13,145 bases of DNA from CAZEQD01 sp964514305 (GCA_964514305.1 CAZEQD010000054.1:1-13145), one strand, 5' to 3'. Positions 6,972 through 13,145 are shown, counted from the first letter of the stretch. The notes: a model not told the origin generated them from the sequence alone. A program made the numbers and translations.

Positions 6972-7058
6972 CCCAGGTGGACCGTCAGCCTATAGATTTA
7001 GGTCTTGATGTATATGGGGTGTATTGTCCCCGGTGGACCGCTAGCCGATGCTTGTAGG
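6972..7058. repeat. Two degenerate copies of a repeat with 56-bp period
   Basis: The 31 bases at 6972-7002 align without gaps to 7028-7058 with 23 identities, centred on GGTGGACCG and AGCC. The similarity appears to extend weakly upstream. The tract begins 18 bp after the assembly gap and is more GC-rich than its surroundings. Strong pairing potential lies in and just after it, for example GGCCCG (7058-7063) with CGGGCC (7074-7079). No significant coding frame covers it. It may be the edge of a longer tandem array that broke the assembly, or a structured RNA. Confidence 0.5.
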
Positions 7059-7136
7059 GCCCGTTGTCCTCACCGGGCCGATTAATTATATAACAGGTCC
7101 TACAGAGTATTAATTGGAATATGGCTTGATGCATTT

Positions 7137-7173
7137 TACGGCCTACTGAGGAGAGCAAACCGTACATTTTTTT
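7137..7173 (+). terminator. Possible weak terminator upstream of dnaK
   Basis: TACGG (7137-7141) can pair with CCGTA (7160-7164), followed two bases later by seven Ts (7167-7173). The stem is only 5 bp and the loop 18 nt, so the call is tentative. It would end whatever transcript crosses the gap and insulate the dnaK promoter. Confidence 0.25.
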
Positions 7174-7217
7174 ATTTTAAACCTATTGCATATTTATTTA
7201 ATAACTTTATAAAAAAA

Positions 7218-7238
7218 CTTGACAATTATTTACTCAAG
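7218..7238. promoter_or_regulatory. HAIR-type HspR operator in the dnaK promoter
   Basis: CTTGACA-N7-ACTCAAG lies here. The HspR-associated inverted repeat known from Streptomyces and other HspR bacteria is CTTGAGT-N7-ACTCAAG, so the right arm is exact, the left arm matches 5 of 7 and the 7-bp spacing is exact. It covers the -35 box and most of the spacer, where a bound repressor would block RNA polymerase. The matching regulator gene is the third gene of the operon. The match is seen; regulation is inferred. Confidence 0.75.
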
Positions 7239-7247
7239 TTATATATT
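7219..7247 (+). promoter_or_regulatory. Sigma-70-type promoter of the dnaK operon
   Basis: A perfect TTGACA (7219-7224) and TATATT (7242-7247) are separated by 17 bp, placing the start near 7254, about 22 nt before the dnaK ATG. AGGAGG (7264-7269) follows at 6 nt from the ATG. The -35 lies inside the HAIR-type operator. Confidence 0.75.
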
Positions 7248-7275
7248 ATATATATACTAAAATAGGAGGTTAGAA

Positions 7276-9213
7276 ATGCCCAAGATAATCGGAATTGACC
7301 TAGGAACAACCAATTCTGTAGTTGCAGTTATGGAAGGCGATAAGCCGGTCATTATTCCTAATGAAGAGGGAGGAAGAACAACTCCTTCCGTTGTCGGTTT
7401 TACCGATAAAGGCGAAAGACTGGTTGGTCAAGTAGCCAAGAGGCAGAGAATTACCAACCCAGAAAATACAGTTTATTCAATAAAAAGATTTATGGGCCGA
7501 CGTTATGATGAAGTTCCCGAGGAAATAAAACAAGTTCCCTTTAAAGTAACAAAGGCTCCTAATGGTGATGTTAGGGTAGTAGCCCAAGGCAAGCAGTATG
7601 CTCCTCCAGAAATTTCAGCTATGATACTCCAGAAATTAAAAAAGGCAGCTGAAGACTATTTAGGAGAAAAAGTAGAAAAAGCAGTGATAACTGTTCCTGC
7701 TTATTTTAATGATTCCCAGCGAAAAGCAACCAAAGACGCGGGTAAAATTGCGGGTTTAGATGTAGTCAGAATAATCAATGAGCCCACAGCAGCCTCCCTG
7801 GCCTATGGCATGGAAAAGAAAAAAGACCAAACTATTGCAGTTTATGATTTTGGCGGCGGTACTTTTGATATATCTATCCTTGAAGTAGGCGAAGGTGTGG
7901 TTGAAGTCAAATCTACCAACGGTGATACGCACTTAGGCGGCGATGATATAGATCAAAAAGTACAAGACTGGTTAGTGACAGAATTCAAAAAGGAAACAGG
8001 CATTGATCTTACCAAAGATAAAATGGCCCTGCAGAGATTAAAAGAGGCAGCTGAGAAAGCTAAAATGGAACTTTCGACGACCATGGAGACCGAGATCAAT
8101 TTACCTTTCATAACCGCTGATGCTTCTGGACCAAAACATTTGCTGATGAAGCTAACCCGCGCCAAACTAGAGCAGTTAATGGACGATATTATTCAGAAAA
8201 CTTTTGAGCCCTGCAAGCAGGCTCTGGCTGATGCTAACCTGAAGCCAGAAGACATAAATGAGGTTATTCTGGTCGGAGGTTCCACTCGCATTCCTAAAGT
8301 ACAGCAGTTAGTCAAGGATCTTTTTGGTAAGGAACCTCATAAAGGTGTCAATCCTGATGAAGTTGTGGCTTCTGGAGCTGCTATTCAGGGAGCAGTACTG
8401 GCCGGAGAAGTCAAAGATGTTCTCCTTTTGGATGTAACTCCGCTTACCCTTGGTATTGAAACTCTGGGAGGAGTTTTCACCAAAATGATTCCCCGCAACA
8501 CCACCATTCCTACCAAGAAGACAGAGATATTTTCAACTGCTTCAGATAACCAGCCCAGTGTTGAAATCAATGTCCTCCAGGGTGAAAGAGAGATGGCTGC
8601 TGACAACCGCTCTTTAGGCCGTTTTCATCTTGACGGTATTCCCCCAGCTCCAAGAGGTGTGCCTAAAATCGAAGTAACTTTTGATATTGATGCCAACGGT
8701 ATTCTTCATGTTTCAGCTAAAGATCTGGGTACAGGCAAGCAGCAGGCTATTACCATTACTGGTCACAGCGGTCTTGATGATAAAGAGATCGAGCGCATGG
8801 TCAAAGATGCCGAGACTCATGCAGCCGAGGATAAGAAGCGAAGAGAGCTGATTGATACCAAAAATCAGGCTGATCAGATGGTTTATAATCTGGAAAAGTT
8901 GCTGCGGGAAAACAAGGATAAAATTCCAGCCGCAGAGGCAACTCGAGTTCAATCAGAAATAGACAATACCAAAAAAGCCATAGAAAGTGACAATCTGGAT
9001 CAAATCAAAAAAGCCATGGAAGCTCTTTCCCAGGCGTCTCATAAACTAACAGAAATGATGTACCAACAGGCGGCTCAGCAACAGGCTCAACAGCAGGCTT
9101 CTCAGGGACAGGCAGGGGGCGGTCAATCCCAAGCCCAAGGTCAGTCTTCAGCCAAAGACTCTGGTGAAGAAGAAGTCATTGATGCTGAAGTAGTTGACGA
9201 AGATAAAAAGTAA
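7276..9213 (+). CDS. dnaK: Chaperone DnaK (Hsp70)
   Basis: A full-length 645-residue Hsp70 that binds exposed hydrophobic segments of unfolded proteins in an ATP-driven cycle with DnaJ and GrpE. The phosphate-1 loop GIDLGTTNS (6-14), the DFGGGTFD block (about 195-202) and VGGSTRIPKV mark the ATPase domain. The linker VLLLDVTPLTLG joins it to the substrate domain, followed by a helical lid, a Gln-rich stretch (about 597-625) and the usual acidic EEEVIDAEVVDEDKK tail. It contains the additional segment near residues 77-100 that typifies DnaK from diderm bacteria. It is the first gene of a five-gene operon, with a consensus promoter and HspR-type operator. No grpE follows it, unlike the Streptomyces dnaK-grpE-dnaJ-hspR order. 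Confidence 0.98.
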   Translation: MPKIIGIDLGTTNSVVAVMEGDKPVIIPNEEGGRTTPSVVGFTDKGERLVGQVAKRQRITNPENTVYSIKRFMGRRYDEVPEEIKQVPFKVTKAPNGDVRVVAQGKQYAPPEISAMILQKLKKAAEDYLGEKVEKAVITVPAYFNDSQRKATKDAGKIAGLDVVRIINEPTAASLAYGMEKKKDQTIAVYDFGGGTFDISILEVGEGVVEVKSTNGDTHLGGDDIDQKVQDWLVTEFKKETGIDLTKDKMALQRLKEAAEKAKMELSTTMETEINLPFITADASGPKHLLMKLTRAKLEQLMDDIIQKTFEPCKQALADANLKPEDINEVILVGGSTRIPKVQQLVKDLFGKEPHKGVNPDEVVASGAAIQGAVLAGEVKDVLLLDVTPLTLGIETLGGVFTKMIPRNTTIPTKKTEIFSTASDNQPSVEINVLQGEREMAADNRSLGRFHLDGIPPAPRGVPKIEVTFDIDANGILHVSAKDLGTGKQQAITITGHSGLDDKEIERMVKDAETHAAEDKKRRELIDTKNQADQMVYNLEKLLRENKDKIPAAEATRVQSEIDNTKKAIESDNLDQIKKAMEALSQASHKLTEMMYQQAAQQQAQQQASQGQAGGGQSQAQGQSSAKDSGEEEVIDAEVVDEDKK

Positions 9214-9241
9214 CCTTTACTGATTTCTGTCCTGAGCTCTA

Positions 9242-9253
9242 AGCTTTAAAGCT
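9242..9253. other. 12-bp perfect palindrome between dnaK and dnaJ
   Basis: AGCTTTAAAGCT is a perfect palindrome in the 63-bp gap between dnaK and dnaJ, 23 nt before the dnaJ start. It could be an RNA processing or attenuation signal that sets the DnaK to DnaJ ratio, or chance in AT-rich DNA. Confidence 0.3.
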
Positions 9254-9276
9254 AGCAGCCGGCAAAGGATCAGAAG

Positions 9277-10383
9277 ATGGAAAAGGACTATTATAAAATA
9301 CTTGGAGTTGACCGCAAGGCTTCTTTAGCCGAGATAAAAAAGGCATATAGAAAGCTAGCTCGAAAATACCATCCAGATCTTAATCCCGGGGATAAGCAGA
9401 CTGAAGCTCGCTTTAAAGAAATTCAAGAGGCCTATTCAGTCCTCAGTGATCCCAAAAAAAGAAGCCAATACGATCAATTCGGTTTTGTCGGTGATATTCC
9501 TCCTGGTGGTCCAGGACAGCGAACTTATTCCTCCGGTTTTGAAGGCTTTGATTTTTCCAACTTTGGTACTTCCTCTTTTCGTGATTTCTTTGATAACATT
9601 TTTGGCCAGACTGAAGCTACCAGCCGCCAACAACCTGCTCGAGGCGAAGATCTCCACTATACCATGCGCATAAGCTTTATGGATGCTATCCACGGTCTAA
9701 GAACAAGAATTCGCCTGACGCGCATGGTAACCTGTCCCGCCTGCCAGGGAAAAGGTTATCTAAGCAAGGGAGGAGAAAGAGTCTGTCCTGTATGTGGAGG
9801 CAGTGGCTACAGTAGTCTGCAACGCGGTTTTATGAAATTCTCAACCACCTGTCCAGCTTGTGGAGGCACTGGACGCAGCCCGGGCCAGGAATGTCCTACC
9901 TGCCATGGCAGCGGCTTGGTCCAGAAGACTGAATTTATAAACGTCAGAATTCCGGCCGGAGTGGATAATGGGTCCAAAGTCCGTATTGCCGGCAAGGGTA
10001 ATAGTGGCCGCCGCGGAGGGCCACCCGGAGATTTATTTATCACTATAGAAGTTGAATCTCATCCTTTATTCAAGCGGGAAGGGGCTAATATTTATATAAA
10101 ACTGCCCATAACTGTTTCTGAAGCTACCCTCGGAGCTAAAATTGAGGTGCCAACTCTTTATGGTCAAACCAAAATCAGAATTCCTCCTGGAACAAAATCA
10201 GGCCAAAAGTTCAGGCTGAAAGGTAAAGGAGCACCTCTGCCAGGAAGGAGTGTTAAAGGCGATCAATTTGTGGAAGTAACCATCATTCCACCTCCTTTCA
10301 ATGATGAGCGGATTAGAGAATTAATGCGGGAGCTCCAGAGAATTTCCAACCAAAATCCTAGAGAAGAAATGGGGATTCACTAA
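9277..10383 (+). CDS. dnaJ: Chaperone DnaJ (Hsp40, type I)
   Basis: The 368-residue co-chaperone stimulates the ATPase of DnaK and hands it substrates. The J domain (about 4-68) has the HPD tripeptide at 32-34. A Gly/Phe-rich linker (about 69-110) is followed by a complete zinc domain with four CxxCxGxG repeats at 153-160, 170-177, 192-199 and 206-213. The two C-terminal beta-barrel substrate domains then run from about 215 to 350. All features of a class I DnaJ are present, so it is probably the main partner of the DnaK encoded upstream. AAAGGA at 9264-9269 stands 7 nt before the ATG. The stop codon is 1 nt from the hspR start. Confidence 0.97.
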   Translation: MEKDYYKILGVDRKASLAEIKKAYRKLARKYHPDLNPGDKQTEARFKEIQEAYSVLSDPKKRSQYDQFGFVGDIPPGGPGQRTYSSGFEGFDFSNFGTSSFRDFFDNIFGQTEATSRQQPARGEDLHYTMRISFMDAIHGLRTRIRLTRMVTCPACQGKGYLSKGGERVCPVCGGSGYSSLQRGFMKFSTTCPACGGTGRSPGQECPTCHGSGLVQKTEFINVRIPAGVDNGSKVRIAGKGNSGRRGGPPGDLFITIEVESHPLFKREGANIYIKLPITVSEATLGAKIEVPTLYGQTKIRIPPGTKSGQKFRLKGKGAPLPGRSVKGDQFVEVTIIPPPFNDERIRELMRELQRISNQNPREEMGIH

Positions 10384-10384
10384 A

Positions 10385-10798
10385 ATGGATGAAAAAAAAG
10401 AGCCCAAAAATTATTATCACATCAGCAGCGTGGCCAAGATGTATAATGTCCATCCTCAGACTCTGCGTTTGTATGAGAGGGAAGGGCTGCTTAAACCTTC
10501 CCGCAGCGAAGGTAATACCCGGCTCTATACTGAAGAAGACCTTAAGCAGTTGGAATTCATCCTGAGTTTAACCCGAGATTTGGGCGTTAATCTAGCTGGA
10601 GTTGAAGTTATTTTAAATATGAGAAAAAAAATGGAACAGATTGAAGCTGAAGTAAATGAATTTTTAGAGTATATTAGAAAGGAATTCTTTGAAGGAAGAG
10701 AGGACGAATTTGAAGCTCGGCGGCGAAGCTTGATCAGAATTACCCCAGCTAAAATAGTAAGGATTGATAGGGAAGAAGAGAAAAAAAACAATGGCTGA
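10385..10798 (+). CDS. hspR: HspR, MerR-family heat-shock repressor
   Basis: A 137-residue MerR-type regulator with the features of HspR. The winged helix-turn-helix is at about 11-53 (YHISSVAKMYNVHPQTLRLYE), including the HspR-typical VHPQTLRLYEREGL. The block LGVNLAGVEVIL (66-77) follows, then a coiled-coil dimerisation helix and a basic C-terminus. In Streptomyces and Helicobacter, HspR represses dnaK-type operons at HAIR sites, and in Streptomyces it needs DnaK as co-repressor. Here it is the third gene of the dnaK operon, 1 nt after dnaJ, and a HAIR-like site lies in the dnaK promoter, so an autoregulatory loop is very likely. The stop overlaps the sigma factor start by 8 nt. Confidence 0.92.
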   Translation: MDEKKEPKNYYHISSVAKMYNVHPQTLRLYEREGLLKPSRSEGNTRLYTEEDLKQLEFILSLTRDLGVNLAGVEVILNMRKKMEQIEAEVNEFLEYIRKEFFEGREDEFEARRRSLIRITPAKIVRIDREEEKKNNG

Positions 10799-11642
10799 TA
10801 GCAAAAGAGACAGACTGGATTCCAAGGATTTAAAGCACTATCTGGAGCAAATCTCCCGTTTCCCTATCCTGGCTCCTGAAGAAGAAAAAAGGCTGGGCAA
10901 ATTAATCCAGAAAGGCGATAAGCAGGCCTTAAAGAAGTTGGTCGAGGCCAATCTGCGCTTTGTTGTCTCTTATGTTAAAAAATACAGAGGTATGGGTTTA
11001 AGCCTGCCTGATTTAATTAATGAAGGTAACCTGGGCTTAATCGAAGCTGCCAAAAGATTTGATCCCAGCCGCAATGTTAAATTTATTTCCTATGCTGTCT
11101 GGTGGATAAGACAGGCCATAATTCACGCTTTGACCCATTATTCCCGTATCTATCATCTCCCGCAAAAGGTTTCAGACCAGATATCTGAAATGAAAAGGAC
11201 AGCAGCCAGACTTAAAAAAGAGCTGGGCCGGGAACCAACCAGGGATGAAATAGCCCAGGAGATGGGCCTCAGCCGCCAGGATATCGAAGATTTAGAAATT
11301 CTGGAAGAGAAAAATGTCTCTCTCAGTGATAAGTATTATGATGATGATGATATCGAAGTTGGCGACAGAATTAAAGACACGCTCTCGCCCTCAGTTGAAT
11401 ATCAAATAGTCAAGAATTCAGTTCAGGAACAGATAAGAAGGATGCTGGGGGAACTGGATGAGAAAGAGGCGCTTGTGTTAAAATTGAGATATGGATTGGA
11501 CGATGATAGACCGCGCACTTTGCAGGAAATAGGTAATATGTTAAAATTAACGCGAGAAAGAATTCGTCAGATTGAGCAGAAAGCCATGAGAAAATTGGCC
11601 CGATCGCAAAAACTACAACAACTTAGAGGATATTTAAACTGA
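10791..11642 (+). CDS. RpoD/SigA-like RNA polymerase sigma factor (group 2 type)
   Basis: A 283-residue sigma-70 protein without the long region 1.1 of a primary sigma factor. Region 1.2 is at about 11-35, region 2 at 51-121 (YAVWWIRQAI for -10 recognition at 101-110), region 3 at 126-196 and region 4 at 213-276 with the helix-turn-helix TLQEIGNML/TRERIRQIEQ. In region 2.4 the Gln used by E. coli RpoD is kept, but the Thr three residues later is Ile, which suggests altered -10 preference. An acidic run (DDDD) lies in the region 3 to 4 linker. I chose the ATG at 10791, with GGAAGAAGAG before it and an 8-nt overlap with hspR; an in-frame ATG at 10764 lacks a good ribosome site. Placement in a heat-shock operon suggests an alternative stress sigma factor rather than the housekeeping one. 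It is not a typical RpoH by motif. Confidence 0.88.
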   Translation: MADSKRDRLDSKDLKHYLEQISRFPILAPEEEKRLGKLIQKGDKQALKKLVEANLRFVVSYVKKYRGMGLSLPDLINEGNLGLIEAAKRFDPSRNVKFISYAVWWIRQAIIHALTHYSRIYHLPQKVSDQISEMKRTAARLKKELGREPTRDEIAQEMGLSRQDIEDLEILEEKNVSLSDKYYDDDDIEVGDRIKDTLSPSVEYQIVKNSVQEQIRRMLGELDEKEALVLKLRYGLDDDRPRTLQEIGNMLKLTRERIRQIEQKAMRKLARSQKLQQLRGYLN

Positions 11643-12391
11643 TGGCCACAGAACAAATCTGCCCTCAATGTCAGGGAACAGGCTGGGTTCTCAAAGAGAT
11701 CAAAGGACGAGTTACAGCCCAGCGCTGTAGCTGCTACGAGGAACAAAAAGTTCAGCTTCTTTTAGAACAGGCTAAGATTCCCCGCCGTTATGAAAACTGT
11801 ACTTTTAAAAACTTTGAAATTCATAACGAATCTCACCGTCATGCTCTAAAAATATCCAAACAGTTTGTCAAAAACTATCCAATTCAGGATGTGGGTTTAC
11901 TATACATCGGGCCTTGCGGGGTGGGTAAAACGCATCTGGCGGTGGCTGTCCTTCAAGAACTAATCCGCAAAAAACGCGTTCCCTGTTATTTTTATGATTT
12001 CAGAGAATTAATAAGAGATATTCAGAGCACCTATACGCCTGATTCTCATTTAACAGAGACTGAAGTCCTGGCCCCCATTTTTCAGAGAGAGGTTCTTGTC
12101 CTGGATGAGCTGGGGGCCAAAAGAACTTCGGCCTGGGTAGAAGAGACCATTTTCTTTATCATCAACAATCGCTATAACAACAAGAAGTTGACCATCTTCA
12201 CTTCCAATTATCTGGACAGAGATGAGGAGGAAGAAGATAGAAGAGATTCTTATTATAAAAAGGGCGAGGATTCCTTGGTAGATAGAATTGGCATCCGTTT
12301 GCGTTCCAGGCTATATGAAATGTGCAAGCTGGTAGAAATGTGGGGTGAGGACTACCGCCGCAAAGTCAAGCAGGCCAGCTACCGCTTTTAG
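11642..12391 (+). CDS. DnaC/DnaI-like AAA+ ATPase with N-terminal zinc knuckle
   Basis: A 249-residue ATPase of the DnaC/DnaI/IstB group, which load the replicative helicase or assist transposases. An N-terminal four-cysteine motif (Cys7, Cys10, Cys29, Cys31) probably binds zinc; its first half, CPQCQGTGW, resembles a DnaJ zinc repeat. Walker A is GPCGVGKT (90-97), Walker B VLVLDELG (151-158) and sensor I TSN (187-189). The C-terminal RIGIRLRSRL (215-224) carries the likely arginine finger, and an acidic loop DEEEED (194-199) is notable. No transposase is nearby, which favours helicase loading over an IstB role. The ATG shares one base with the sigma factor stop (TGATG), so the genes are translationally coupled. 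The last base of the stop codon is the first base of the 30-bp repeat. Confidence 0.85.
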   Translation: MATEQICPQCQGTGWVLKEIKGRVTAQRCSCYEEQKVQLLLEQAKIPRRYENCTFKNFEIHNESHRHALKISKQFVKNYPIQDVGLLYIGPCGVGKTHLAVAVLQELIRKKRVPCYFYDFRELIRDIQSTYTPDSHLTETEVLAPIFQREVLVLDELGAKRTSAWVEETIFFIINNRYNNKKLTIFTSNYLDRDEEEEDRRDSYYKKGEDSLVDRIGIRLRSRLYEMCKLVEMWGEDYRRKVKQASYRF

Positions 12392-12420
12392 GGTCAGACC
12401 TTCATAAGTTTCATAATTTT
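12391..12420 (-). repeat. Right copy of a perfect 30-bp inverted repeat
   Basis: This is the exact reverse complement of 41-70, opening with GGGTCAGACC. It starts on the final G of the ATPase gene's TAG stop codon, so the element abuts or was inserted at the end of the operon. No transposase gene lies between it and the tRNA gene. Confidence 0.85.
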
Positions 12421-12468
12421 TTTCAATATTTCCCCCTTTTAAACAGATAGCTCGCCGGCCATTTTTTA

Positions 12469-12497
12469 TTGATAATAATTCCTAATTTTGTTAAATT
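12469..12497 (+). promoter_or_regulatory. Candidate promoter of the tRNA-Asn gene
   Basis: TTGATA (12469-12474) and TAAATT (12492-12497) are 17 bp apart, with the -10 box ending 13 nt before the first base of the tRNA. The -35 matches consensus at 5 of 6 positions and the -10 at 4 of 6. Confidence 0.45.
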
Positions 12498-12510
12498 AAT
12501 GTTTGCTTGC

Positions 12511-12586
12511 TCCCCGGTAGCTCAATTGGCAGAGCGGGTGGCTGTTAACCACTAGGTTGGGGGTTCAAGTCCCTCCCGGGGAGCCA
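12511..12586 (+). tRNA. tRNA-Asn (anticodon GUU)
   Basis: A complete 76-nt cloverleaf. The acceptor stem is TCCCCGG (12511-12517) with CCGGGGA (12576-12582). The anticodon stem is 12537-12541 with 12549-12553 around loop CTGTTAA, with anticodon GTT at 12544-12546. The T stem GGGGG (12559-12563) pairs with CCCTC (12571-12575) around TTCAAGT. The discriminator base is G, usual for Asn, and the 3' CCA is encoded (12584-12586). It reads AAC and AAU codons. It lies 119 nt beyond the heat-shock operon and probably has its own promoter. I see no clear terminator behind it. Confidence 0.97.
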
Positions 12587-12766
12587 TCTTAATTATCTGT
12601 CTCCCTCTTCTATTGACTTCTCTATTTTTCTTTCAACCTTAAAATTTAAGCACCATTCTTAATTATACTTTGATTTTCGATAGGGATTTAATGTATTTAT
12701 AGAGTAAAATGTTTTTAATTAGAAATGTACCTCTTTTTTTTAAGCTAAATTATTGAGGAAGAAGCC
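12587..12766. other. Intergenic region between tRNA-Asn and the last gene
   Basis: About 180 AT-rich bases. TTGATT (12670-12675) and TATTTA (12694-12699), 18 bp apart, could form a weak promoter for the following gene. No hairpin terminator, repeat or tRNA-derived attachment-site duplication is visible. Confidence 0.3.
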
Positions 12767-13145
12767 ATGAATTCCTTAAACAATAGAGTAAATCATAGTT
12801 ACCTATTGAAAAAGGGGAAGCTAAAGATGAGGCGTGTTTGGGGAAAACCTTTTCTGTTTTTATGGCTCTTATTTTTTATATCTTCCTTCCTTTTTGCAGA
12901 CCAAGTTCAATTTAGCTCCAAAACTCAAGAAAACGGACAAGAACTCCTCTTGGTTAATAATCAAATAGAATGTTCTCTCATTATAGATAAGGAAAACCTC
13001 ATTTCAGAAAATATTAAAGCCCAGCCTAAATGGCTGGATAAATATGCTTCAGCCCCTCTCTCTTTGGCTTCTGATGCCGATTTTAAACTGGATGTAACCT
13101 GGTCTGGCTGGAAAGCCCCTGGGAAAATAAATAATGCTGAGAATC
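12767..13145 (+). CDS. Secreted protein, N-terminal part only, possibly a glycoside hydrolase
   Basis: The frame is open from an ATG at 12767 to the window end (126 codons). Translated, it has a basic N-terminus, a hydrophobic stretch PFLFLWLLFFISSFLFA and a likely signal peptidase I site after residue 44 (FLFA/DQV), so the protein is exported. The mature part begins with beta-rich sequence such as ELLLVNNQIECSLIIDKENL, and later WLDKYASAPLSLAS and WSGWKAPGKINN. It reminds me of N-terminal sandwich domains of secreted glycosidases (alpha-galactosidase-like), but too little is present to name a family. Two starts are possible: 12767 with GAGGA 7 nt upstream, or 12827 with GGGGA 8 nt upstream, the latter giving a cleaner 24-residue signal peptide. 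Confidence 0.7.
   Translation, partial: MNSLNNRVNHSYLLKKGKLKMRRVWGKPFLFLWLLFFISSFLFADQVQFSSKTQENGQELLLVNNQIECSLIIDKENLISENIKAQPKWLDKYASAPLSLASDADFKLDVTWSGWKAPGKINNAEN

Noticed and set aside
6854..6995. Continuation of the malic enzyme frame through the N run to a stop at 6993-6995
   Set aside because: The frame crosses 100 unknown bases of arbitrary length, so the residues after the gap have no proven connection to the gene.
6985..7167. 60-codon open frame on the minus strand after the gap
   Set aside because: It covers the degenerate repeat and AT-rich DNA, has no ribosome site or recognisable motif, and looks like chance.
11168..11190. Palindrome TTTCAG...CTGAAA as an operator
   Set aside because: It is inside the conserved sigma factor coding sequence and is explained by codons there.
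12392..12510. Search for a Rho-independent terminator between the ATPase gene and the tRNA
   Set aside because: The GCCGGCC stretch followed by Ts (12455-12468) has no stem of useful length; only the inverted repeat and a tRNA promoter candidate are supported.

Overview
The window reads as a stretch of chromosome from an AT-rich, diderm bacterium that is probably anaerobic and heterotrophic. Three things point to a diderm. There is an RlpA-type lipoprotein with a SPOR domain, a Tat-exported periplasmic-type amidohydrolase, and a DnaK carrying the extra N-terminal segment (about residues 77-100) usual in diderm DnaKs and absent from Bacillus-type ones. An HspR-controlled dnaK operon together with archaeal-style purine enzymes fits a deep-branching, mostly uncultured lineage. 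Candidatus Aminicenantes or a relative in the Acidobacteriota is my best guess, but it is an inference from gene content only. No phage genes, insertion sequences with transposases or CRISPR arrays are visible.

Layout. 152-1207 (+) encodes a Tat-exported aspartylglucosaminidase-like hydrolase. 1244-1903 (-) is an RlpA-like lipoprotein. 2062-2442 (+) is a small VanZ-like membrane protein whose 3' end overlaps, tail to tail, a LOG-family nucleotide-processing enzyme at 2429-3163 (-). A 250-bp divergent promoter region with several hairpins (3164-3417) follows. 3418-5227 (+) is a two-gene overlapping purine operon: a PurO-type IMP cyclohydrolase and a stand-alone AICAR transformylase, together replacing bifunctional PurH. 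5511-6853 (+) is a malic enzyme preceded by a long leader and cut off by a 100-N assembly gap (6854-6953). About 320 bp after the gap hold a degenerate 56-bp-period repeat and then the dnaK promoter.

7276-12391 (+) is a tight heat-shock operon: dnaK, dnaJ, hspR, a group-2-like sigma factor and a DnaC/DnaI-type AAA+ ATPase, with junctions that are 1 nt apart or overlap from dnaJ onward. The dnaK promoter carries a recognisable HAIR-type operator, so the encoded HspR probably represses its own operon. grpE is absent from the operon. A tRNA-Asn gene (12511-12586) follows, then the start of a secreted protein (12767 onward) that runs off the window.

The most striking non-genic signal is a perfect 30-bp inverted repeat (41-70 versus 12391-12420) that brackets about 12.3 kb of the window. 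The most interesting gene-level points are the split PurO/AICAR-transformylase pair and the heat-shock operon that couples HspR feedback, a sigma factor and a helicase-loader-like ATPase.
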